From: Prolixibacteraceae bacterium
GTDB taxonomy: Bacteria > Bacteroidota > Bacteroidia > Bacteroidales > Prolixibacteraceae
NCBI GenBank assembly: GCA_003457135.1
Contig: DMSQ01000006.1
Span: 162,154 to 226,153 of the forward strand
Reading direction: 5' to 3'
DNA: 64,000 nucleotides
Part shown: positions 32,656 through 42,297 of the stretch, piece by piece
Layout: each line of letters starts with the position of its first letter
Numbering within the stretch: position 1 is the stretch's first letter
Position numbers and translations under genes: made by a program
The notes under the pieces: model-generated
Database searches by the model: none
Seen by the model: only the letters and a program-made list of their open reading frames with translations
Told to the model about the DNA's origin: nothing

Positions 32656-34953
32656 TTATTTAAATTTAAAGTTCCAGGAAACAGAAGGCACCCATCTGAA
32701 CAAAGAAGTTTGAACTGCAACTGTTTTATTGGGATCTGTATCGCTTTGTTCAAACGTAATGATGTAGGGATTTTCGCGTCCATAAGCGTTGTAAAGGCCA
32801 AACGACAATTCAGAATTAAAACGTTTCCGTTCTTTAAGTTTGAAAGTTGCACCCAAATCCAACCGGTGATAGGCTGGCATACGGTAGCCATTGCGTTCGG
32901 TATAAAGCCAGGTGGTTTGTCCGGCCACTTCGTATTTTCCACTCGGGAAAGTTATCGCATTGCCTGTTTGATAGACCCAAACTGCCGACACATTCCACCG
33001 TTTTGAAATATCATACATGGTCACAACAGAAATATCGTGGGTACGGTCCTGACGGGCAGCATACCATTGGTTCTGATTGATTCCGTCAATCTGCTTTTCG
33101 GTTCTGGAAAGGGTGTAACCCAGCCAGCCGGTTAGTTTTCCCTGGTTCTTTTTAAGCAATAATTCCAACCCGTAAGCCCTGCCTTTGCCGTATAGCAATT
33201 GTGTTTCAATAACAGGCGCCCGTTCGTCAGCATTGTCTTTATAATCAATTTGGTTTTGCATTGATTTGTAATACGTTTCAGCGCTAAACTCAAACATATT
33301 GTTGTTGAAGTTATGAAAATAGCCAAGCGATACCTGATCGCCAATTTCAGGCTTAATAATATTGGTGTTCATGATCCATTTGTCAGTAGGATTGGTGGTT
33401 ACTGAATTTGTGATGAGATGCATATTTTGGGTATTGCGTGTGTAAGCCGCTTTCAGCGAATTGTTTTCATTTAGTGTATAGCTTAACGAAAAACGGGGCT
33501 CAAAATTCAGGTAGCTTTTCACCGGATTGTTTTGATGAATGGTGTCGGTGATGTTTTTATCATCGTCCAAAGTATAATAATCGCTTCCGCCCAGTACAAT
33601 AAAATTGCTCAGCCGAAGTCCATAATTAATTTTTATCCTTTTGGTTGCCTGCCAGTCGTTGGTTGCATAGATTGCCGATTCTAATCCATTTCTAAGCTGA
33701 TAAGGATTGTCGGTACTTTCTTCGTTCGTGATTTGACCGGGAGTAATGGTGTGGTATATCACGTTATAGCCAAATTTCAATTCATTTTTAGTATTGGGGA
33801 AGTATTGAAGCTCTTGTTTTAAGTTCCAGTCCCGAATTCTTGAAAGGATTGAGAACGGATTGGCATTGTTTTGAATTTCAATGTTATAGTCGTAATTGCT
33901 ATAAATAAAAGAGGTGTTCGAAAACAATTTACTGTTAAAAAGGTGGTTCCAGCGTGCAGTAGCGGTTGCGTTTCCCCAATCGATGCCAAAACGATTGTTT
34001 AGGCCCAATCGGTCCCTGCCAAAATACCCCGAAACAAAAAGCCGGTCTTTATCCGAAAAACGATAGTTGAATTTTGCATTCAGATCGTAAAAAGACAAAT
34101 TGTTGTCCTTAAACTGATCGGTTAATTTCAGAAAAATATCAGCGTAGGTTCTTCTTCCGGTGATCAGAAACGAGGATTTACCTTTTTGGATAGGCCCTTC
34201 AATGTTTAGTTTGGAAGAAATTAAGCCAATGCCTCCGCTAACAACATAGTTTTGATTGTCGCCTTCGTTCATTTTCACATCGACTACCGAAGATATGCGT
34301 CCTCCAAATTGTGCAGGCGCTGTTCCTTTGTAAAGCGTTACATCTTTAATGGCATCAGAATTAAAAGTAGAAAAGAAGCCTAACAAATGTGACGCATTGT
34401 AAACCGGAGCATCATCCAGCAGAATGAGGTTTTGGTCAATTGAACCGCCCCGGACAGTAAACCCACTTTGCCCGTCGCCCCCCGATTTGACGCCCGGCAA
34501 TAGTTGCATTGTTTTCAGTATATCCCTTTCGCCAAAAAGCACAGGTAATTTGCTGATGGCAGCCACATTGATCTTTTCAACGCCCATTTTTGACTGGCTG
34601 ATTTTTTCGTTCACTTTACTTGCCGAAACAACCACCTCACCGAGGTTAGTACTAACCTCTTCCAAACCTATATTGATGGTCTTATTTTCGGTAAGGGTTA
34701 TAAATATAGATTGCTCCCGGTAGCCAATAAAAGAGAACGCCAGTTCATAGTTTCCTTGTGGCAATTTAAGCGAGTAGAATCCATATTCGTTGCTTATTTT
34801 ACCGTTGGTTGTGTTGTCCTTTACTCTGACAACGGCCCCAATCAGGGTTTCCCCATTTGTTTTATCGTTAATATACCCACTAATTGTAAAGGATTGTGCC
34901 AGAAGTACATAAGGTAAAATGAAGAAAGAAAAAAGAAGTGTTATATATTTCAT
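32656..34953 (-). CDS. TonB-dependent receptor with carboxypeptidase-regulatory-like domain
   Basis: Outer-membrane receptor of 765 residues. The signal peptide ends at VLLAQ; then a CarboxypepD_reg-like domain (FTISGYINDKTNGETLIGAVV), a plug (ILKTMQLLPGVKSGGDGQSG, FTVRGGSIDQNLILLDDAPV, APAQFGGRISSVVDVKM) and a barrel ending in VPSVSWNFKFK. It is shorter than SusC-class receptors and has a DUF4249 partner instead of SusD. Substrate unknown. No clear TAnnTTTG promoter is visible in the 170-base region upstream. Confidence 0.93.
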   Translation of the reverse strand: MKYITLLFSFFILPYVLLAQSFTISGYINDKTNGETLIGAVVRVKDNTTNGKISNEYGFYSLKLPQGNYELAFSFIGYREQSIFITLTENKTINIGLEEVSTNLGEVVVSASKVNEKISQSKMGVEKINVAAISKLPVLFGERDILKTMQLLPGVKSGGDGQSGFTVRGGSIDQNLILLDDAPVYNASHLLGFFSTFNSDAIKDVTLYKGTAPAQFGGRISSVVDVKMNEGDNQNYVVSGGIGLISSKLNIEGPIQKGKSSFLITGRRTYADIFLKLTDQFKDNNLSFYDLNAKFNYRFSDKDRLFVSGYFGRDRLGLNNRFGIDWGNATATARWNHLFNSKLFSNTSFIYSNYDYNIEIQNNANPFSILSRIRDWNLKQELQYFPNTKNELKFGYNVIYHTITPGQITNEESTDNPYQLRNGLESAIYATNDWQATKRIKINYGLRLSNFIVLGGSDYYTLDDDKNITDTIHQNNPVKSYLNFEPRFSLSYTLNENNSLKAAYTRNTQNMHLITNSVTTNPTDKWIMNTNIIKPEIGDQVSLGYFHNFNNNMFEFSAETYYKSMQNQIDYKDNADERAPVIETQLLYGKGRAYGLELLLKKNQGKLTGWLGYTLSRTEKQIDGINQNQWYAARQDRTHDISVVTMYDISKRWNVSAVWVYQTGNAITFPSGKYEVAGQTTWLYTERNGYRMPAYHRLDLGATFKLKERKRFNSELSFGLYNAYGRENPYIITFEQSDTDPNKTVAVQTSLFRWVPSVSWNFKFK

Positions 34954-35123
34954 ATTGGTTGTATTTTGCTTTAGAATTTAATTTGTTTTTGTGGTATTGG
35001 CATACCCTTATTGGCTAAAAAAGTCTATGACAACCAATTTTTTGCTTTGAGCAGTTGCTTTATTCGGCGTGGCGATGTATAAGACTGTAATGAATGGATT
35101 TACATTGTCATGGCTAAGTTATC

Positions 35124-35657
35124 TTATACTTCATGAACTTCAAACTTCCTGTTTTTTAAATATTTTTCCATAATAATAGCAATCAGAATAATAATAGGTA
35201 ATGACAGGAGTGTTCTGAGTATTGAAAATTTCCAACCCAAAAAGCCGATTTCGAATGTGATCATCGGTATTTTTATGGTACAAAATGCCCCTATATAAAT
35301 AAATATGTTACGGATACTGGCTCCTTTTTTCCAAAGTAAGTAGGTTACTGGAAATGCTCCATATAACGGACCAGCCTGTGCCATTGACAAAAATATTGCG
35401 AGTAAAATCCCTTTTAACCCAGAATCTTTACCAATATGTTTTTCAACTTTTTCTCTATTTATCCATACATCGCCAAGACCAATAAGAATAAACATAATGG
35501 GCAAAAACAAAATCATCTCCTTAAAAAAACTATAAAACTGTTCTTTAAATATGCTTTTACCCGGATTGTAATCAATACTGAATGACACTGCAACAAATAC
35601 TGCAAAAGCAATAATAATTGCAAAATTTACCCAGTTTTTCTTAAATAATCTTCTCAT
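35124..35657 (-). CDS. Permease half-subunit (ArsP/YraQ-like), second half
   Basis: Inner-membrane protein of 177 residues with five hydrophobic helices. AQAGPLYGAFPVTYLLWKKGAS and FCTIKIPMITFEIGFLG correspond to the conserved helix motifs of the DUF318/ArsP permease family, which are normally repeated within one longer protein. It overlaps the preceding half (35654) by four bases, so both halves are probably made together and pair in the membrane. Family members export organoarsenicals or other toxic species; the substrate here is unknown. Confidence 0.8.
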   Translation of the reverse strand: MRRLFKKNWVNFAIIIAFAVFVAVSFSIDYNPGKSIFKEQFYSFFKEMILFLPIMFILIGLGDVWINREKVEKHIGKDSGLKGILLAIFLSMAQAGPLYGAFPVTYLLWKKGASIRNIFIYIGAFCTIKIPMITFEIGFLGWKFSILRTLLSLPIIILIAIIMEKYLKNRKFEVHEV

Positions 35658-36130
35658 AATATGTAAAATAAACCAATTAAAGAGCCTATAATCAATGCTC
35701 CGAAAAAGTAAAGCGTATTGCGGATAAGGGAAACCCGGACACCAAAGAATTTTATTTCAATGGGTAAAGTCAAAATACCTACCATCATTAAAGTAGTTAT
35801 AAAAACAGCAATAACAGGATAGCTAACACCAGTTTTTACCAAAATGCCCGCTAAAGGGTATGCTATAAAACCGGGAATTAAGGCAATTGAACCTGCTATG
35901 GCTGCAAATACATAGCCTGTGAAACCTGCACCTGCACCCAAGTATTTAACAATTAATTCATTCGGTAGTAAATAGAGTATTATACTTACCAAAATCAACA
36001 CCGATACAATGGCAGGGAGGATTTTTACAAACATCACTGAACCTTTCTTTATACCTGTCCAGGTCTTACGCCTGTCTGCAATCAGTGATGCTATAATAGC
36101 TAGTAAGGCTATGATTGTAAGTATCTCCAT
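35654..36130 (-). CDS. Permease half-subunit (ArsP/YraQ-like), first half
   Basis: Inner-membrane protein of 158 residues with about five helices, including IKKGSVMFVKILPAIVSVLI, GSIALIPGFIAYPLAGILVKTG and the C-terminal IRNTLYFFGALIIGSLIG. The IPGFIAYPLAGILVKTGVSY element parallels the GPLYGAFPVTYLLWKKGAS element of the downstream gene, as expected for the two pseudo-symmetric halves of one permease. It lies one base after the cupin gene's stop. Confidence 0.8.
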   Translation of the reverse strand: MEILTIIALLAIIASLIADRRKTWTGIKKGSVMFVKILPAIVSVLILVSIILYLLPNELIVKYLGAGAGFTGYVFAAIAGSIALIPGFIAYPLAGILVKTGVSYPVIAVFITTLMMVGILTLPIEIKFFGVRVSLIRNTLYFFGALIIGSLIGLFYIL

Positions 36131-36131
36131 A

Positions 36132-36443
36132 TTACAATTTTTGTTTATTGATTTGAAGACCCAAAAGACGTGATGCCCTCGTGGCTTTCATAGAAAATTT
36201 TGCGGGTTCTGATACCAACAATTCTCCTTCTTTCAATAAGGATTTTTGATTATCAACAATTACTTCCACTTCACCGGAAACCAACGAAAATATTACATAC
36301 GAATTCATTTGGCACTCGGGTAGCTGTTGGTCTTTTTCGAGTTCGATGATCCGCATTTTGAATTCATCAACTTGAAAAAACACATTTCTCTGCCTTTCAG
36401 AATAAGGAAATGCTTGTAATGTTTTTGTATCAAAAATTTTCAT
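36132..36443 (-). CDS. Small cupin-like protein
   Basis: Cytoplasmic protein of 103 residues with a single cupin-type beta barrel: MRIIELEKDQQLPECQM, YVIFSLVSGEVEVIVD, LLKEGELLVSEPAKFSMKA. The histidines of the metal-binding cupin motif are missing, so it is probably a ligand-binding or structural cupin. It directly precedes the split permease genes (one-base gap), so a regulatory or binding role for the same substrate is plausible. Confidence 0.75.
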   Translation of the reverse strand: MKIFDTKTLQAFPYSERQRNVFFQVDEFKMRIIELEKDQQLPECQMNSYVIFSLVSGEVEVIVDNQKSLLKEGELLVSEPAKFSMKATRASRLLGLQINKQKL

Positions 36444-36465
36444 TGCTTCAGGAATTTCTATTTTT

Positions 36466-36531
36466 TTAAAGGATTAGGTTGTAATTCATAATCTCACCAT
36501 CTTGCATTTCGATTACCTTGTCAGATTTCAT
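36466..36531 (-). pseudogene. Possible ABC-ATPase C-terminal remnant
   Basis: Twenty-one codons (MKSDKVIEMQDGEIMNYNLI) resemble the D-loop-distal end of LolD/MacB-type ATPases, where a helix is followed by DKVIxMxDGxI. It sits between the second permease gene and the cupin gene. It may be the scar of a deleted second ATPase gene, but it is too short to be certain. Confidence 0.35.
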
Positions 36532-36542
36532 ACTGCAATAAA

Positions 36543-37766
36543 TTATTCACTCCGCAATGATTCAATCGGATCGAGCATAGAGGCTTTGCGTGCCGGATAA
36601 ACCCCGAAAAATAAGCCAATTGCCAATGAAAATAAAAATGAATATATTATGGATGGAATGGAAATGCTTAAAGTCCATTCAGTAGCGATACTTGCCATAA
36701 TTGCGATGAAAACACCGATAAAAATTCCTATAACTCCGCCACCAACACTAAGAATAGAAGCTTCAATTATAAATTGAAGTAAAATGTCTTTTCTGCTGGC
36801 ACCTACCGCCATTCTCAAACCAATTTCTTTGATTCTTTCTTTTATTGCTATCAGCATTATGGCAAGTATTCCTATTCCCCCTACAATCAAAGAGATGCTT
36901 GCAACACTTACTATAAGCGCTGTAAATGTATCAGTAGTTTCCTTTTGCGTTTCCAAAAGTTCAACTTGGTTTTGAATCGTAAAATCATCGGACTTATTTA
37001 ATCTGTCTAACCTATGGCGCTCACGCAATACTTCCGATACCTGCTTTATAGCAAAATCCATCTCATTGGACGATAAAACCTGAAGATTAATCGTGTTGAT
37101 ATAAGTCAGATTAAAGACTCTGCGTAATGCAGTCTGTACCGGTATGAAAATTTGATCATCCTGGTCAACTCCATTAAGATCAGTGCCTTTTGATTCCATT
37201 ATACCAATAACCTTAAATGGGACACGCCCTATTCTGAGAGTTTCTCCAATCGGATCGTTTTTCCCAAACAGGTTTTTTACGACAGTTTGCCCTAAAACAG
37301 CATATCTGACAGAAGCTTTATTCTCTTCTTCAGAGAAGAAAGTACCCCTTTCAATATAAAAATTTCTAATGGTTTGGTAATCTGAGGTAGTGCCTGTAAT
37401 AGTAGTATTCGAACTCAGGTTTCCCCATTTAACCAGCAACTTCTTTGTTTGAACCGGTGTAGATTTGCTAACAGCAGGACACTCGCTTGCCAATATATCT
37501 GCGTCCTCAATTGTCAAAGTTGTTACAGTTCCTCTTATCTGTTGTCTGCCGGAAGTTTTCTGAACTTGCCCGGCATTGACAACAATAAGATTTGTGCCCA
37601 TTGACTCTATCTTGTTTAGCACCTCCTTCTGTGCACCGTTACCGATAGCAACCATTATTATAACAGCAGAGACGCCAATAATAATTCCGATTAAAGATAG
37701 AATTGTTCTGATCTTGTTGGATAATAACTGATTACGTGATATTCTAATACTCTTTGATATTTTCAC
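36543..37766 (-). CDS. MacB-type ABC transporter permease (second copy)
   Basis: Inner-membrane protein of 407 residues with the MacB layout: an N-terminal helix (IRTILSLIGIIIGVSAVIIMVAIGNGA region), a periplasmic MacB_PCD domain of about 220 residues (TNLIVVNAG, VLGQTVVKNLFG, DQIFIPVQTALRR), and three C-terminal helices with the FtsX-like signature (GIGILAIMLIAIKERIKEIGLRMAVGA). It lies 12 bases after the other permease; they probably form a heterodimer served by the ATPase encoded upstream. Confidence 0.92.
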   Translation of the reverse strand: MKISKSIRISRNQLLSNKIRTILSLIGIIIGVSAVIIMVAIGNGAQKEVLNKIESMGTNLIVVNAGQVQKTSGRQQIRGTVTTLTIEDADILASECPAVSKSTPVQTKKLLVKWGNLSSNTTITGTTSDYQTIRNFYIERGTFFSEEENKASVRYAVLGQTVVKNLFGKNDPIGETLRIGRVPFKVIGIMESKGTDLNGVDQDDQIFIPVQTALRRVFNLTYINTINLQVLSSNEMDFAIKQVSEVLRERHRLDRLNKSDDFTIQNQVELLETQKETTDTFTALIVSVASISLIVGGIGILAIMLIAIKERIKEIGLRMAVGASRKDILLQFIIEASILSVGGGVIGIFIGVFIAIMASIATEWTLSISIPSIIYSFLFSLAIGLFFGVYPARKASMLDPIESLRSE

Positions 37767-37778
37767 GAAAGTTTCAAT

Positions 37779-38996
37779 TTATTTTAAGGCTTCGATGGGT
37801 TGAAGTTTAGCTGCTCTTTTTGCAGGCTGTATCCCGGCAATTATTCCAATTATACTTGAAGATACAACACCAACCAGGATGCTTTCCCATGAAACGGATA
37901 TTGGCATTTGCATGATCACACCCAATAGTTTTGCACCTACACCACCGAGTATGATTCCAATTATCCCTCCGGTAAATGTAACGGCTAAAGCTTCAAATAG
38001 GAATTGTCTCATAATATCTTTGCTATTTGCACCAACCGCTTTTCTTAATCCGATTTCTTTTTTCCTTTCATTTACCGAAATCGACATTATATTTGCCACA
38101 ACAACGCCGCCTGTAATTAGAGATATACCTGCTAAAAGCGCAAGGAACAAGTTGAATGTACCTGAAATCTTTTCAGCCATTTTTGTTACTTCAGTGGGAG
38201 TGATAATTGTAAAATCATCTGGAACACCAGTGGATATGTTATGTCTTTCTCTTAAAATCGAGTTAATATTCTCAACGGTAGTGTTCATCTCCTTTGAGTC
38301 GTGTAATAAGATTTTTATTGCAGCTAAATAATCGACATTAGCAACACGCCGCATAAATGTAGAAAGAGGGATCATAATTCGGTTATCCATATCTCCCCCT
38401 CCAGGGCTCGTTCCTTTTGATTGCAGGATACCTTTCACTTCAAACTGTATGTTGCCAATGTTTATTTGCTCACCGATAGGGTCTTTCTCACCGAAAAGCT
38501 CTTTTTGTACCGTAGGACCTAATAAGCAAATACGATTAAGCGCGGCCATATCTTCATCGGTAATAAATTCCCCTTCAGTAACATCCCAATCCCAAACAGA
38601 AGCATATGAAGGTGTAATGCCAAGCAATGTTGTTGTAGTCGCTTTTTCAAAATATTTTACATCTGCATTTCCTTTACGATTAAAAGGAGCTATTTCCTTA
38701 ATCGCCGGAATTTCACGTTTCAAAAATTCAGCATCATCTAATTTTAAAGTAGCAGTAAGCTGACCAGTGGATCCCATTTGTGAAATTTGGACACCGCCTC
38801 CGGCAGTTACCATCAGGCTTTCCAGCCCGAATTTTTTGACCCTTTCCATTACTAACCCTTTGGCTCCAAATCCTACTGAAACGATCACGGTCAAAGCAAT
38901 TATTCCGATAACAATGCCTATCATCATCAGAAATGAACGAAGCTTGAATTTCCAAAGGTTTTTAAATGCATTTTTTAATATTCTTTTAGTTCTCAT
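37779..38996 (-). CDS. MacB-type ABC transporter permease (first copy)
   Basis: Inner-membrane protein of 405 residues, paralogous to the downstream permease: N-terminal helix after FKLRSFLMMIGIVIG, periplasmic MacB_PCD domain (SLMVTAGGGVQI, LLGPTVQKELFGEKDPIG, NRIMIPLSTFMRR) and FtsX helices (VVANIMSISVNERKKEIGLR). Its start overlaps the ATPase stop by 11 bases. Such mechanotransmission complexes drive export through TolC from the periplasm. Confidence 0.92.
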   Translation of the reverse strand: MRTKRILKNAFKNLWKFKLRSFLMMIGIVIGIIALTVIVSVGFGAKGLVMERVKKFGLESLMVTAGGGVQISQMGSTGQLTATLKLDDAEFLKREIPAIKEIAPFNRKGNADVKYFEKATTTTLLGITPSYASVWDWDVTEGEFITDEDMAALNRICLLGPTVQKELFGEKDPIGEQINIGNIQFEVKGILQSKGTSPGGGDMDNRIMIPLSTFMRRVANVDYLAAIKILLHDSKEMNTTVENINSILRERHNISTGVPDDFTIITPTEVTKMAEKISGTFNLFLALLAGISLITGGVVVANIMSISVNERKKEIGLRKAVGANSKDIMRQFLFEALAVTFTGGIIGIILGGVGAKLLGVIMQMPISVSWESILVGVVSSSIIGIIAGIQPAKRAAKLQPIEALK

Positions 38997-39732
38997 TTTT
39001 GACCTCCTTTACTAATTTATTGAGTTCGGTTTCGGCATTCCTGGGTGAATTATTTAGCTCATCACTTACTATTCTGCCATCTGAAACTTTAATAATTCTT
39101 TTAGCATGTTCAGCTATATCCAGTTCGTGAGTCACCAATACAATAGTTCTACCTTCTTTATTTAGCTTCTGAAAAAGCGTAATTATTTCATAACTCGATT
39201 TTGTATCAAGATTTCCGGTTGGCTCATCGGCAAAAATAATGTCTGGATCGTTCACAAGAGCTCGCGCAATTGCAACACGTTGTTGCTGTCCGCCTGATAA
39301 TTCACCAGGGTGATGATGTACTCTGTCTGCCAGCCCAACTAAATTTAAAGCATCTTTAGCAAGTTTAGTGACATTAACTTTATCGGAATAAATTAACGGT
39401 AGTTCCACGTTTTCCAAGGCACTTGTTCGTGCAAGCAAGTTGAATGATTGAAATACGAAACCAATCTTCTTATTTCTTACCGAAGCCAGCTCTTTATCGC
39501 CCAGTTTGCTTACTTCCTTTTCTTCAAAAAAGAGAGATCCTTCGGTAGGTTTATCCAAACATCCGAGGATATTCATTAATGTTGACTTTCCAGAGCCGGA
39601 AGCTCCCATTATTGCTATTAACTCGCCTTTGTGTATTTCAAGCGACACATCGCGCAAAGCGAATACATCACCTCCAACTCCTTTGTTGTAAACTTTAGTT
39701 AGTCTTTCGGCTTTTACAATTATGTTGTTCAT
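38986..39732 (-). CDS. ABC transporter ATP-binding protein (MacB/LolD type)
   Basis: Cytoplasmic ATPase of 248 residues. Walker A GASGSGKST (about 43-51), Q-loop VFQSFNLL, signature LSGGQQQRVAIARAL, Walker B DIIFADEPTGNLD and the H-loop LVTHELD are all intact. It lies between the adaptor gene and two permease genes and powers the MacAB-TolC-like exporter. Confidence 0.95.
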   Translation of the reverse strand: MNNIIVKAERLTKVYNKGVGGDVFALRDVSLEIHKGELIAIMGASGSGKSTLMNILGCLDKPTEGSLFFEEKEVSKLGDKELASVRNKKIGFVFQSFNLLARTSALENVELPLIYSDKVNVTKLAKDALNLVGLADRVHHHPGELSGGQQQRVAIARALVNDPDIIFADEPTGNLDTKSSYEIITLFQKLNKEGRTIVLVTHELDIAEHAKRIIKVSDGRIVSDELNNSPRNAETELNKLVKEVKNEN

Positions 39733-39789
39733 TTTTACTTCCCTTCCTATTTTAATGTTATATTATTGTATTTCAGTGTTTTTTAAATA

Positions 39790-40842
39790 TTATTCTGATA
39801 GTAAAATAAATTCTCCTTCTTTAATTCCATCCACAATTTCGGTGTAACTGGCATCATACCAGCCGGTCTTGATTTTTTTTCTTATATGAGTATTATCCTT
39901 TAGCACGGTAACAAATCGTTCACCTTTTTCTCTTTGAATCGCTTTAGAAGGAATAGCAAGAACATTCTTTCTGGTCTCTAAATGTATTGTTACAGTCGTA
40001 GTCATTTCAGGTCTTAGTATTTTATTCTGAAAATCTTTTATCTCAACTACCACAATGTAATTAACAACATTATCCTGAATAACTGCCTTGGGATAAATCG
40101 CTGTAACTGCGCCTTTAAAGTCAGTTCCCGAATAGGTATCAACAGTAAAGGTAGCTTCTTGTCCGTCCTGAATCTTGCCGATATCTGTTTCATCAACATA
40201 TACCTGGACTTCAAGCCGACCGAGGTCAATGATATTTACAAAAGTCGGGGCTGATAGTCCTGCTGATACTGTTTCTCCTTCCTGGGTAGAAACGGAAGAG
40301 ATAATTCCTGATGTTAAGGCATAAAGAGTAGTGTAAGAGAGCTGTACTTTTGCAACTTCAACGTTTGCTTCTGCTTGCTTTAATTGAGCATCGGCTATCT
40401 TGTACGCATTTTCCGATAAATCATACTGTTGCTGAGAAATATAGTTTTGCCCGAGCAATGATTTCTGTCTTTCCAGGTTTAACCCTGCATAATCATAATC
40501 TGCTTGTGCTTTATTCATGGCTGCAAGACTCAGATTTAACTTTGCTCGAAGTTTGGCGTCATCAAGTTCGGCAATAATTTGGCCTGCTTTAACGTAATCA
40601 CCGATGTTTGCACGAAGTTTTTTTACTATACCTGAAACCCTCGAGCCAACCTTTACTTCGGCTCCAACCTTAGGTTTTATTATTCCTGTTGCAAGTACGT
40701 TTGAGCCGATATCCCGCCTAATGACTTCAGCGGTTTGAATTTGTTTCTTTTCATTACTGTCTGATTTATATACATAATACCAAACAAAAAAAGCAGATGC
40801 TATTATGATTAAAGCTCCTGTAAATAGATAAATTTTTCTCAT
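39790..40842 (-). CDS. Periplasmic adaptor (HlyD/MacA family)
   Basis: Membrane-anchored adaptor of 350 residues. One N-terminal helix (IYLFTGALIIIASAFFVWYYV) is followed by a barrel-sandwich lipoyl domain (GAEVKVGSRVSGIVKKLRANIGDYVKAG in segments), an alpha-hairpin (about 90-160), the second lipoyl half (TTLYALTSGIISSVSTQEGETVSAG in segments) and a beta-barrel. The ATG at 40842 lies one base after the tolC stop; an in-frame start 10 codons upstream would overlap tolC. It connects the MacB-type permeases to the TolC channel. Confidence 0.92.
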   Translation of the reverse strand: MRKIYLFTGALIIIASAFFVWYYVYKSDSNEKKQIQTAEVIRRDIGSNVLATGIIKPKVGAEVKVGSRVSGIVKKLRANIGDYVKAGQIIAELDDAKLRAKLNLSLAAMNKAQADYDYAGLNLERQKSLLGQNYISQQQYDLSENAYKIADAQLKQAEANVEVAKVQLSYTTLYALTSGIISSVSTQEGETVSAGLSAPTFVNIIDLGRLEVQVYVDETDIGKIQDGQEATFTVDTYSGTDFKGAVTAIYPKAVIQDNVVNYIVVVEIKDFQNKILRPEMTTTVTIHLETRKNVLAIPSKAIQREKGERFVTVLKDNTHIRKKIKTGWYDASYTEIVDGIKEGEFILLSE

Positions 40843-40843
40843 C

Positions 40844-42121
40844 TTATTGATTTGTTTTTGATTCATTTCCAATAGTTCTTTCTAATTCGGCAAATGATAT
40901 TTTATAGTCAGATAGTGCCTGTATATAATTCTGATCGGCAGTTATAAAACTTGTTTGAGCATCAGTTAATTGAATGATAGATCCGACACCTTCTTTATAT
41001 TCGCCTTCTGCCATTGATAAATTTTCACGTGCACTTTCTACCCCTTTGGATGTAGTTACAATTCTTTCAACAGATTCTTTAACTGCAAGGTATGCGTTCC
41101 ATACTTCCTGACTAATTTGTTGTTTTAATGATTCAAAATCTTTTTCAAGACCTTCTAATGAAAGTTGTTCCTGGGATACCCGTGCTTTAGCTGAAAAGCC
41201 TTTAAAAACAGGTATGGTAAGTGTCATTCCTAACCACCAGTTTTGTTGTAATCCTGATATTTCTGCTCCTGCAAAATTGTAATTTGCATTGGCATTAAGT
41301 GATGGATAAAAACCACCTTTTGCCACCTGGATGTATTGTTGCTGCGCAGACAGCAGTGATTGAAACTTTTTTAGCTCAGTACGTGAATTGATGGCTTCAT
41401 TATACAACGAATCAAATGGTTGGATCAGATTTTCATTGACGACAGACAAATCATCCACTATTTTTATCTGATTATTTGATTGCAACCCCAGTAACATGTT
41501 GAGATTTCCTTTAGCCGTCAGAAGTGTGTTCACTGCTTTTATCCTATTCAATTCTACATTCGAAAGCTCAACTTCAGATTTGAGGATATCCGAGCGGGTT
41601 GCCATTCCGGCTTTTTGCTTGGCATTGGCAAATTCTAAATGCAGATTAGAGCTTTTTACTGCTTCTTCAGCGCTTTTTAAAATACGTTCGCTCTGTAATG
41701 TCTTGTAATAAGCATAGATGATATTGAATATTAGATCCTGTTTGTTGGATTCATATTGATAAATATTTGCCTCGTAATTATCTTTTGCTGCGTTGTAGGT
41801 TGCTTTTGTCCTGAATCCATCAAACAAACTATACGATGCTGAAATGCCACTGTTATAATTATTATATCGCTGACTGCCATTGTTTTTCGAATAGGTATCT
41901 GCATTGGTATTTAAATTAATAGCAGGATAATAACCCGAACGTACTTCATCAACTTTGGCTTTGTTTTCTTCAACAAAGAATTGAGAAGACCGTAACTTGG
42001 GGTTATTTTGAAGTCCAATACTAATACAGTCCTTTAGTGTTAAAGTATCAGATAAAATATCCTGTGCCGGTAATTGTTTTACAAGTAGGAATAACACAAT
42101 GATTAGTAAAGTTTTATACAT
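40844..42121 (-). CDS. TolC-family outer-membrane efflux protein
   Basis: Outer-membrane channel of 425 residues with a signal peptide ending at QLPAQ and the duplicated OEP helical-barrel pattern (LKDCISIGLQNNPKLRSSQF, SELNVELNRIKAV-type helices, QLTDAQTSFITADQNYIQAL). The ATG at 42121 gives the signal peptide directly; an upstream in-frame start at 42163 would add 14 residues. First gene of the exporter operon, 176 bases downstream of the LytTR regulator gene. Confidence 0.92.
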   Translation of the reverse strand: MYKTLLIIVLFLLVKQLPAQDILSDTLTLKDCISIGLQNNPKLRSSQFFVEENKAKVDEVRSGYYPAINLNTNADTYSKNNGSQRYNNYNSGISASYSLFDGFRTKATYNAAKDNYEANIYQYESNKQDLIFNIIYAYYKTLQSERILKSAEEAVKSSNLHLEFANAKQKAGMATRSDILKSEVELSNVELNRIKAVNTLLTAKGNLNMLLGLQSNNQIKIVDDLSVVNENLIQPFDSLYNEAINSRTELKKFQSLLSAQQQYIQVAKGGFYPSLNANANYNFAGAEISGLQQNWWLGMTLTIPVFKGFSAKARVSQEQLSLEGLEKDFESLKQQISQEVWNAYLAVKESVERIVTTSKGVESARENLSMAEGEYKEGVGSIIQLTDAQTSFITADQNYIQALSDYKISFAELERTIGNESKTNQ

Positions 42122-42260
42122 GGTTACCAGTTTGTTTTTATTTTGAAATAAATTGAGAATCATACGGAATTGGTATTTATATAAGATTTACATCAATCAG
42201 TCTTTTGACAGACGAAATTGAGTGTATTTTCGGTCCACAGCAAGTGTTTTAATGCCGAAA

Positions 42261-42270
42261 CGGACAAAAA
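42261..42270. promoter_or_regulatory. CGGACAAAAA motif upstream of the exporter operon
   Basis: The word aaacggacaa (core 42258-42267) resembles the tandem elements upstream of the LytTR kinase gene at 44137-44168. It lies about 140 bases before the tolC start, between the regulator stop and the exporter. A single copy is weak evidence for a regulator site. Confidence 0.25.
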
Positions 42271-42297
42271 AGGAGGTGAGATATTCGATAGGAAAGT

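Noticed and set aside
32652..32942. N-terminal extension of the DUF4249 gene
   Set aside because: The added residues are antisense-like sequence within the receptor gene in another frame; the ATG at 32651 begins a proper lipoprotein signal.
42272..42281. Shine-Dalgarno-like aggaggtgag on the plus strand
   Set aside because: No plus-strand gene follows within reach, and Bacteroidota seldom use this sequence for initiation.
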